44,383 nt of DNA from Mnemiopsis leidyi (Eukaryota; Ctenophora; Tentaculata; Lobata; Bolinopsidae), in the NCBI GenBank assembly GCA_000226015.1, contig JH154463.1:85457-129839 (forward strand). Reading direction: 5' to 3'. The notes below the pieces were generated by a model. The model worked only from the letters and a program-made list of their open reading frames with translations. It searched no databases and was not told where the DNA came from. Numbering within the stretch: the stretch's first letter is position 1; each line of letters begins with the position of its first letter. This document shows positions 28,587 to 38,100 of this stretch, one piece after another. A program made the translations under genes and the position numbers.

Positions 28587-28632
28587 ACACAATGTACATT
28601 GTACAATGTACAATGTTCAATGTACATGCTTG
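28587..28632. repeat. Palindromic TGTACAATGTACAT repeat
   Basis: Overlapping ACAATGTACATTGT and ACATTGTACAATGT palindromes form a short self-complementary stretch. It resembles the decayed edge of the 47-bp satellite at 16.5 kb. It lies just upstream of DNAJB13 exon 1. Confidence 0.5.
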
Positions 28633-29014
28633 CTGTACAATCTCCAACTCATTTCAACCCGTAGTCCATCCTGGTCAAGTAGAAATTTACCCTTCAAGAC
28701 ATGACAATGGAATAACATACAAAGTACAACTTACAAATTTCAATAAACCAAGCACTTTAAATAGTAATTATACTTTTTGCAGTGTTGCTTAACATGCATT
28801 CTCTTAGTACATATCAGCATAGATATTAGTTAAAATGTGCAGTAAAATTTCTTAAAAGTCAATTCCTTTTGATGGAGAATATAAATAGAAGCACAATAAC
28901 TCTACTTAGAAATTGAATCCATAACTTAACCAACAACTATTGCTGGCTGAGTTTTATCATTATGATAAAACTACAGACACAAAATCTGCAACAGTTTTTT
29001 AGTAAATGTGAACA

Positions 29015-29880
29015 TTATCCTGAGGTTGCAGATTTGGCAGCATTCCTTGCAGCTCTTCTCAGCAGTTTCTTTTCTTCTGTGATCTAAAATACGGGAAAAT
29101 ACATTGAATTTTTCTAATATCAAGCAATTTTGACCTTTCAACAGACATGTTATCAATGTAAAAGAACGTTTTAAAGTCTAAAGCAACGCAGAGATGACCC
29201 TCATTACCAATTACCATTTCTTTTAATATTATATTAATTTATCATAAGATCGCTTGATCCAAGAATTAAAAAATCACCTGGGAATTAATTCGATTTCTGA
29301 TGTCGGGTTGTGTGAAATGTTGAGCTGCAAACTCTACAACTTGTTCTGGTCTTTGTAATAATACCTTTAAAATATTTGAATTTAAAAACAGTACATTTAT
29401 GGACAACTAAGCCGTACATTTTATGGCAAGACAAATCAAATTTGAACATTCACTTCAAATTCTATACCTATTTCAAATGTTGGCCATTTTTAACGAGATA
29501 CTGTGACTCATATAGTGTTTCTGCTTTGTGAATTTCGGTAAAATCTCATAAAATGGTGGATGAACTATAGAAACAACATTCCATAATCGGTATTGTTATG
29601 CAACTGATGGCACCATTGCATGTTTGTTCATTCATTCAGTTTTTACATGGAACAAATAAATAACATTTTGCATTACTCTTGCCTCACAGTCATGCTACAA
29701 TCATCAAAATTAAAGTCTTACCTCATGGAGGAAATCTGATATCAGACAAGATACTTCAGGATGTTGTCTAAGAAAAATTTCATTATCTTTCCTAGCTTGT
29801 ATCTTGTACTTATTCAAAGCAACTTTTTGATCCTCTGACAAAGCTATTGGGTTAGCTTTCTCGATGACAGCATGCTCCAT
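29015..29880 (-). CDS. RIIAD1: RIIa domain-containing protein 1
   Basis: Three exons on the minus strand: 29880-29722, 29364-29278 and 29083-29015 (TAA), giving 104 aa with phase 0 at both junctions. The core matches the RIIa dimerisation/docking fold: LNKYKIQARKDNEIFLRQHP, then ISDFLHEVLLQRPEQVVEFA, then AQHFTQPDI. This RIIa pattern (L..RP..V.EFAA.YF) is used by PKA regulatory subunits and by radial-spoke and sperm-sheath proteins to bind amphipathic helices. Size and the short flanks fit RIIAD1. The tail is basic (ITEEKKLLRRAARNAAKSA). An AG lies four bases before the ATG (CACCAG-TGTC-ATG). It is 727 bp upstream of DNAJB13 on the same strand, suggesting a shared ciliary setting. Confidence 0.92.
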
Positions 29881-30539
29881 GACACTGGTGATAGAATTTC
29901 AGTATTACGAGCTCCAAAATGAAAAAAAATATTGAATGAAAAAAGGGGAAACTGCAAAGGGCACATAAAATATGATTACAATTTACAGGATTTAGTGAAG
30001 TCAATTTGAATCTCTACCAGTGGATCAAGATAAGTACATAATTACTGGACTTGTTATTGATAGAATCCAAAAGCAAAGCGCTTGCAGCTTATATTTGTAA
30101 ATTGCTATAATCACCTACCAAACTGACTACGAATATTGCTAATAGGTAAGTTAGGTAGAAACTTAAACTCTAACATACTGAAACGCTACTGCTTCCATAA
30201 ATCTGGATTGCAAAATGCAATTTGCAAAACTACCCACAATAAGCAGGTGGGCTTAAGGATGGCATTTTGATAACAAACAAAGTTTGTTTAAGTAAATGTC
30301 CAATATTGAGCAAAAAGACAGTGCCTCCTGCCTGAATTTACAACATTAAGTTCAGCTAGATGTAAATATATATTCAAGTGCCTTGAAGGAGGTTTAAACC
30401 AAACAACCTTCTGGGTGTATATGAAAAAGCCTAATACCATTGCATTAAAAAGATGTGTTGCTCCAACCACAGCTCTTTTTGCACACTGCCACCAATTGTG
30501 TGCATTACTGCCTGCAAAATAACAGCCAGTGCATCCATA

Positions 30540-30851
30540 AACACTAAATCCATTCATGCAAATTGCACCCAAATTCTTGCAATTTGGAATAAGAAAGGCG
30601 CTTAAACACGATTTACAGTTCACTAAGCCCCTATTTACTAAACATGAATTACTTGCTGTTGAAAATCTCTATAGACACCGCTGCATTATGGAAATGTTTA
30701 AGACCATTAAGTCACATGTGCCCGTATCCTTGTTCTCCCTGTTCAAACTATCAACTAGAAAGGACAACCTTCTGATTACGCCAAGGCCTACTGAGCAGTT
30801 CATCTACAAGTCATCATGGCTTTGGAATGAATTCGCTCTACCTCCACTCTG
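30540..30851 (+). pseudogene. Decayed non-LTR retrotransposon ORF, C-terminal fragment
   Basis: A 98-codon open stretch ends with TGA at 30850-30852. It reads like the end of a LINE-type ORF2 after the reverse transcriptase: LFTKHELLAVENLYRHRCIM, LFKLSTRKDNLLITPRPT, FIYKSSWLWNEF. This pattern is familiar from animal non-LTR elements. No upstream reverse transcriptase remains in frame. It is a 5'-truncated relic. Confidence 0.65.
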
Positions 30852-31719
30852 AATTTCTCATCCCGTCTAAGTGTAGTTAAAAACTCGGTAAGAAATGTAA
30901 TTTTTAGTGCACAGAGTAAATATGGCTCCGAATGGAATGAACTAAACTTTACTAAATTCTAGGATCTAAATTTAAATGAACAGAAGATCTAGGCGTATTT
31001 TGAGTAACACTGAGCGCAATCGCCGAACGTCAAACTGCTGTATAAAGGACCCATTTCAGCAACTAGTGTAGTCGCGCGCGGTATGCATTTCACATCACAC
31101 GCTTAAAAATGACGTTAAATTGCGACCGAAATTTGCCACTTCCCACCACACTCGAGCCATCACTCGCTTCATTCACCCACGACCAACCATTCCATATCAG
31201 ACGGTTAGGACCTAACTCTGAGACAACTTGCGGGGCTGGACCATCCCTGCTTGACGTTTTCTCCGGCAGTGAACCCACTCCTTAAGAGCAATCCTTTTGT
31301 CCTCTCCTTATGAGAAATAATGTATTCCTTAACGATACTTAACACTACTGCAAACCCAAATATCTCCACGTGTATAGCCCAATCCCTTCTGAGGTGCCGC
31401 ACTGCCAGTGTTGTGTTTTCTTTGAGTTGAGAGTTCTATTTTTGGTACAGAATTGAGACTGTGTGGTCTTTTAACGAAGACGAGATCTTATAGCCCTAAT
31501 TACTTAATACAATTTGAAATAAATGACTTTTCCATACTCAGTAGAAGTCTAGTTTGTTAAAGGATTGTAGCATAAACTATTAAACCAAACTAATATAGAT
31601 TATAAATAGCATCTAGGCCCAGCAGCCTCTAAGTGTACCAAAATGCAATTGTATGTAGCAAAATACTCCATATAATCATAAAATGACCAACTTTAAACCT
31701 TAGGAAAAAGAGCATGATC

Positions 31720-32026
31720 CTATTTTTTGCAGTCCATCAAAGGCTCAATCAAAATTTCTGAGGAATAGTACTTTAATGAACGATCAAGTTATATGTTTTC
31801 TTCCACTGGCCTTGCTCACTCATGTGTCGCTGCCGGCCATTCAAACGTAATTCATAGCTGACAAGTTCTTTTCTGATATATATTTACCGTCCAATTTGGG
31901 AGTTTGTTTCGGTCCCCTGATCTCTCGGATTTCCCTGGATTCACATTGGGGATAATACAGGGTGGGAGAAAATGAATAATGTTCCCATCCTTCAGCAGCC
32001 TTCTTTCTGTCTGCTAGGGCCAGCAT
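31720..32026 (-). CDS. Possible small two-exon gene upstream of RIIAD1 (58 aa)
   Basis: Exon 32026-31888 begins with a good start context (CCCCAG-ACC-ATG) and ends at a clean donor (GACG|GTAAAT). The acceptor (ATTCCTCAG) at 31758 opens exon 31757-31720, which completes the split codon and stops at TAG. The protein starts MLALADRKKAAEGWEHYSF and contains SREIREIRGPKQTPKLD. No family was recognised. Composition (Trp, Tyr-Tyr-Pro, charged residues) looks coding and the orientation continues the ciliary cluster. The second exon is weak; the first could be spliced to something else. Confidence 0.38.
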
Positions 32027-32069
32027 GGTCTGGGGATCGGCTCATTCTTCGGATTGTGACTAGGATTGA

Positions 32070-32137
32070 AATTAAGAAATTAATATATTAATCAACTCCA
32101 TAAAATTAAGAAATTAATATATTAATCAACTCCATGA
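32070..32137. repeat. 34-bp tandem duplication
   Basis: ATTAAGAAATTAATATATTA starts at 32071 and again at 32105, each followed by ATCAACTCCAT. There are two almost identical 34-bp copies. Confidence 0.9.
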
Positions 32138-32237
32138 GATTTGACTTGAACACGACATCAAGTATGTTGAACGGTTTTCATAATGAACTTAAGATTTTTT
32201 CCAAGCGGGCAGTGACACATGGGGCTCATGATTTCTT

Positions 32238-32345
32238 TCAACGGGCGATGCGCGTCTAGAATTTCTCCGAAATTCATAGGCCAGAAATGCGTGACAGCGC
32301 GTGATGGCCGCGACAGTAGGTTATCAACCTACAAGATTTCTTGCA
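32238..32345. repeat. Fragment of the 20.6-kb foldback family
   Basis: Shares ACGGGCGATGCGCGTCTAGA, ATTTCT, CGAAATTC and GACAGTAGGTTATCAACCTA with 20630-20775. It is an internal piece only; no terminal repeats were found here. Confidence 0.75.
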
Positions 32346-32693
32346 TCGTCAACATGACACTCGGTCTTTGCCGGGTGGGTTGATGGGGCAAGTACCCGCT
32401 CATTGAGGTCGAGATTAATTGTTTCTGAATGGAACACTTCTACAAGTTCAATTTCATATGGTCTTGGCGCACGCGGAGACGGAAGCTTTTGGTAGTGTCC
32501 GTCTCTGCGAATGTCCCACAATGAGCGAGTATTTGTTTGTTTTTATGCAGTGTTGGAGTTTGAACTCATTCTATCTTAGCTTAGCTTAAACAATTAACAT
32601 ATAAATACTAAAGCTAAATTTTTGAATACAACCCGCTATAGCCAGCAAAGTTTACACTATAACGACTTAAAGTTAAGTTAGATATATACTTGA

Positions 32694-32706
32694 NNNNNNN
32701 NNNNNN
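32694..32706. other. Assembly gap (13 N)
   Basis: Thirteen undetermined bases. The sequence immediately to the right (32707-32810) is dense in CpG and GCGCGT words, unlike the AT-rich left side, so the join may be imperfect. Confidence 0.99.
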
Positions 32707-33387
32707 GTGCATTGACATTAGATGTGGAGCCGCGCGTGCGCGTGCGTCCTTACGCCAACACGCGCGTTTGCGGACGTACGTGCGCGTCGCGTCGTCACGT
32801 CTGCTCTCAATGCTGGGTCAACCCACACTTCTCTAATTTACTGTTTGAGTGTGAGAATGAGATATATTTATAATTTGATTTATAAATGCTGTAAATAAAA
32901 TTTGTTGTTTTCTTAAATTTGTTGTTTTCTCATAATTGATTTACTAGAATAAAGAAGTTCCTTGAATATTGATAGAGAATGCTCCATAAAAAACTCTTGA
33001 TACTGTAGGTCATCACTTTAGCTTAAATTCTACCGAAATTATAGAGCAATGCAAAATTCAAGTCTACAAAGATACAGTTATAATTAGGCTTGCCTTGGCA
33101 TGATCAAAACTGTTCCTAGGCTGCCGTTGTGGTGTACACAAAAGCGAATAGCAAGTGCACCCCTGTACCCCGGCAACCTAGACATGTTAAACAGGCAAAG
33201 TGGTGATCATAAACGACATTAATACTCCTCTTTCTAATTTGTTATATCGGATGTTTCCTTCTGTAAAATGGTACAAAACATATTATTTTTTTTCTTCATT
33301 ATTTTGTTTTCTTCAGTTAGCCTTGTACGGCAGCAGACACCCTCCTCGAATGAGGGTCGGACAAAGTCAGACAAAGTTAGCTGACCC

Positions 33388-33557
33388 ATTTTTACCTAAC
33401 CAGGTGCTTTTGCACGAGATGCGCAGCAGGTGTAACTAGACCAAAATCCGTCCGATATGGTTTCGTTGCTCTAACCAGAGCCCTTTTGCGCGCGCCATCA
33501 GAGGTGGAGTAGCAACTGCGCGCGTAGCGTGCGTAAGCACCTGGTTAGGTGAAAAAG
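33388..33557. mobile_element. Short inverted-repeat element (MITE-like)
   Basis: TTTTTACCTAACCAGGTGCT at the left end is mirrored by AGCACCTGGTTAGGTGAAAA at the right end, around a ~110-bp CpG-rich centre. There is no ORF. A short ATCTGGTTAGGT...ACCTAACCAGAT palindrome at 39016-39067 shares the end sequence and may be related. Confidence 0.65.
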
Positions 33558-34050
33558 TCAATTGGCCCCATTTTCGGAAGTCATTTCATAGCCAGGCAGA
33601 TTTGTAAGGAAATTGACTTGACGAGATTAAATCTACCATTCTAACAGTAGACCAGAGAGCAGGAAAGCTGCGCAAGCAGCTCGTGAGTCGGGTCACATCT
33701 GGCCTAGACAAAGATTGAGTATAAAGGAAAGGTGTGATGAGAAGAGGGGTTTAGAAGATTCTTTTACCCAGAATTCACAGCCCAAATTTTGGTATTTAAT
33801 TTCCCTTACTCTGGCACAAGTTCTAATCTTATCAATTTAACTTTCGTAGTCACCTAAGTGAATAGTATCCTCACACATTTCTTTTAGGTCACAAAGATTG
33901 GTTTAAACTGATTATTTGAAACACCACCCCAGACTGAGTTTAGGAAACCTTAATGTGATTGCTTTTGAGAGAAAGCTAAGGGTATAGGATGCTCAAGTTA
34001 CACCCGTTTTGCTTTACAACTCGAATAGCTAGAGTTTTTAGGAAGCTTCA

Positions 34051-34240
34051 ATGGATAGAATAGTCACACTACATCGAAAACATTTAAGAAACATTTTGTA
34101 CATCAAAGGTACAATCAGTAATAAAGCACTATACAAAAGATGTAATCTTGAAATGTTGTCAAAACGTTGGAAGATGGTATGACATATAATCAGAAGTACG
34201 GATAACACCACTGCCCAGATGGCTCTTTCATTTGCTATAT
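34051..34240 (+). pseudogene. Non-LTR retrotransposon relic (post-RT region)
   Basis: Translation reads RIVTLHRKHLRNILYIKG, TISNKALYKRCN and LSKRWKMV, then an in-frame stop followed by HIIRSTDNT. The LHRK-LR-IL / NKALYKRCN / RWKM-HI-R order is typical of the region after the reverse transcriptase in LINE-like elements. It is broken by the stop and surrounded by unrelated sequence. Confidence 0.6.
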
Positions 34241-34480
34241 AGAATCTATCTAGAATCTATATAGAAAATTTATTTAAGGTTTAACATGGTTTTGTTATTC
34301 TAAGATCAAACAATAGTGTATCTCATTTACAACCCTTATCAAATCTAAAAGGGTGACGCGCGGACATCTCACATCATGACGCGCGGCGCGCACGTATGTC
34401 CCTAGCACAAGATTTGCCAAACCAGTACACCCCGCGCCCCACACGCGTACACGCGTGGGCCACATCGGTTCAACTTCCAT

Positions 34481-34596
34481 GTACTTACTTACGGCCAGTA
34501 ATACTTCATTAACTATATTGTATGCTTTCTGTTTAGAATCTGCAGCTACAAAGATATTAGTGTCGTCAGCAAATAATACAAACTTACCCTTTTTAG
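34481..34596 (-). pseudogene. Reverse-transcriptase fragment (FADDT motif)
   Basis: The minus strand reads KFVLFADDTNIFVAADSKQK, then AYNIVNEVLLAVSKYME. FADD is the catalytic aspartate motif of non-LTR reverse transcriptases. Only about 40 residues remain, running into a CpG-rich unrelated stretch at 34360-34480. It is in opposite orientation to the relic at 34051-34240. Confidence 0.75.
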
Positions 34597-35129
34597 TTAT
34601 ATTACAGATTAGTTATATTACAGATAAGTGTTGAAATAATTTAAAACTATTTCAACATTACAAATTGAATACATTAACTGCCTGTTATGTCCTCATGACG
34701 GTGTTGTTACACAGAAATATATAGATAAATTGCTATTAATATCCCGTCCATCACTCGAGTCAAAAAAATAACAAAGACCACGTTAAACTCTGTTTCTTAT
34801 GTGACTCATCAACAATTATCCTATCATTCAGTTAGAATTTCATAAATTAGATTAAAAAATTCTGGCCATATTGTGCCTAATTCCCGTCCCGGACTCAGGC
34901 CTCAGCTAAATTTTGTATCAGGTCAATCCCTGGTGTTCACACTTTTTACCAACCTTTCTCAACCCTTTAAACTGTGCATTCCTTAGTCCCCAACCTATGC
35001 AGTACCCAGTCTTCACAGTAACAGCAGTTCTAATTTTTTTTAGAGTTCAGGTTGCAAATTGCATCTTATTAAACTGTTTTGATTTTTAAGACAAATATTA
35101 ATACATTTTCCAACCCAATAGTTCCAGAA

Positions 35130-38100
35130 ATGTCAAAAGTTGGAGTATGTCGGATCATGACAGTGGTCATTATTATACTTTTCACGCTCTCAGTTTTGGG
35201 TTATTCTCAATGTAAGTTATGTTATTTTTTAGAAATCTTTCTTAAAATCGATTTAATTTGTTAGTGATGCTTAATTCAGACACCAAGTGGAGGGTAAAGC
35301 ACTGACAATAAGGTTAAGGCACTGATTTTTCTCATGGTCAAAGTCAAACTTTTGACCAGTTGACCTCAGTAATATCAAAAATTGACCATGTTTATGGTCA
35401 AAGTTTTGTTAACCATGACAATGACACCCAAACGTAGGCAAAATAGTCAAAAGATCGTGGTCGTCTTACCCCCTAATTTCACAATATTTCATGCATGTCA
35501 TGAATTAGTCTTTTGGTTCTTTACACAACATCGAGAAGGATCTCAGTGCTGATTTCAGTTTTGCCCTTAAATCAGCTGAAGTTGATAAAGATTGAGATTT
35601 GAACCATACCTCTTTAATGAAATTGAACAGGATCCTCTGGCAAATTGTGTTGAGAAGCTGCAGAAGGACTGTAATCCAAACAAAACTGAGCTTATGATTA
35701 AACGGAACAATTTGATATGATGATCACAACTTATACAGATTAACATATATGTTTGTGCTGTGATTCACTGTGTCACGTAATGTTGAGTATACATGGCTGT
35801 CGAGCCATCACAAAGCATATCTGACTTAGAGGTTAACTTTAACCTTTAACAATTAATATGATTTTTCACAGGATTAGGGATCTAAAATCCCGGATCTTTT
35901 TATTGTACAATGTATAATAATTATACAGTATAACAGTCGAAGTAAATATTGACCGAGGGTAAGTCGGTCCCCAATTAATCAGTTCATACTAACCACGCTT
36001 TTACAAAATTAGAATCTAAAATAATTGATAATACTTCTATAAACACAACTGTAAACAATGATTATTAATGATTATTCATTACTTAAGGACACATTAATAA
36101 TTTCAGATTATCTGACCTCTAAAAAATCAATGGACCAGAATTATCACACAGAAGCACTTTCTATAGCTATGAAGTGTAAGTGTTAACAATTTTATTTTGT
36201 ACACATGCTGAATAATAAGTTCACAAAACACCCTCAAATCTTTTAGCAAACCCAGTACTAGGTTAATCTGAAATTGCTGGCAAACTTATATCTCTTACTT
36301 TTTATGAATGGTTATTATGATTTCCTCATATCATCGTTTCCACAGAAGTTTCTATAACTTACCTTTCGATTCAGCAGTATTAATAGGGGTTTTGCGTGTA
36401 GGTAGCATAGGTTATTTTCGGTATAGTGGTAGTGTAACGTGTTGCGCTGTAGGGATACCTAGTTGGCCTGCTCTTTCTTGGGAGGTGGTTCTGGAGGGAC
36501 TATTTGATTTTCTCTCATATTGTGCTTAAGTTTTCGTAGATAACTTTTTTGCGCTAAGTTCCAGGAGATACGTGTTTTTATTCTCCATGTATAATCTAAC
36601 CATATTTATTTTTTATGTACACTGTACAGGTACGTAAAATTCAGTCTATCTCCTCGTAATTTTCTAGGACTAAAGAACGTTCTTTCAATAACTTGCAGGG
36701 CTAGTATAGGTGTTAGTACTGTCGATCACATTTAATCTAGACATTGTTCTTGCTCCTGTATCTTGTAACCGTCAGGTTAATACGTTTTAATCTGACATAT
36801 TTGGAAGTAGATTGTTGTTTGCGTGGTGCACATTACACATTTAGTGACCGTTCATCTCTGACCCATTTACTGCTTGTGTTTTGCTCGTGCAGTTAGGAGC
36901 AGTCAAGTTAAATTTTAATCTGACAAATTTGACATATGAACGTATTTGTGAGTATTGGTGTGATTTTCACTGGTTTCTCCACGTGTTGAGACTTTGTCTA
37001 TTTTGTTTGGTGTCGTCCCGCACACGGTTAGTGATCCTTTATTTTTGAGCTTTTTACTCTTTGTTCTATGGCTTCCACTGGTACGCCTCACATGGACCAT
37101 TAACTTTCTTACTGCCCGGCCCTCGTCGTACACTTACCATTTTACACTACTTCATTCGAAAGAAATGAACAGCAGTGTTCCTGCAGAAATTTTTCGCGAA
37201 TTCGATTATCAGAGGCCGAGCAATAAGTTCGAACGTTTGCACCAAGACTCTGGAGACGGTAACACGTCAGAATATCGACAACGACTCAAAGTCGACTATT
37301 GCTACCAAAAAATAAGTAGGTGACACAAAGTGGACAACCTGACCAAATCAGGGATTCCGAAAAGGAAGGACCTTCTGGACTAAGCAGAGAAACCGGAGTG
37401 CCAAAGTAAAAGATGTTTCCCTGTCCCAGATTTAGCTCGAACATGGTATCCTGGCAGGGTCAGCTGTTCCAGTCTTCCAGATCTGTATATATTATTGCAG
37501 ATCTGTATATCTGCAGTATATCTGCAGATGTGTATATATCTGCAGATCTGTATATCTGCAGATCTGTATATAATATATACAGATCTTCCAGATCTGTATA
37601 TATTATTGCACACACACATATTATTGCACACAGAGAATAATTACTTGTACTCTCGTACGCTCTTTTCTTCTACTCAGCAGAATACTACTTGCATGAGTCA
37701 ATACAATACAAATTGGATGCTATTGTATCCGGGTGTAGCCTGCGCACACTGGAGTATAAGAGAGAATGTGATTGTGTGGAGATCTGTGTCCGTTGTGCTA
37801 TCAGTAGATCTGTATGTAGACACTTCAGCTAGACCAATAAGAGATGGTATCCATGTCACGTGTCCAGCTGTACAAATGTGCATTTTAAAGAGGGTGTTGT
37901 GCAGTGCTCAATATTTTCAAAATAATTTCAGTCGCTAAGAAGTTTCAAGTTAACCGTTGTCATTGATCTCGATATATACGATAATGAGTTGCCCTTATGT
38001 TATAGAGAATGCATAATTCTGACTCAAGTCATGGCATAAAAAAGTTTGCTAGAGCTCTAGTTTTTCCGGGGTAGTTAAATCTTAATGGGCCAATTAAAAG

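Noticed and set aside
36994-37323. 109-codon ORF in DHHC intron 2
   Set aside because: Only its last half looks coding; no acceptor, family or continuation, and the DHHC exons already join in phase without it.
37698-37938. Continuation of an ORF past the AGATCT repeats
   Set aside because: Open by chance after the repeat block; no coding similarity or splice evidence.
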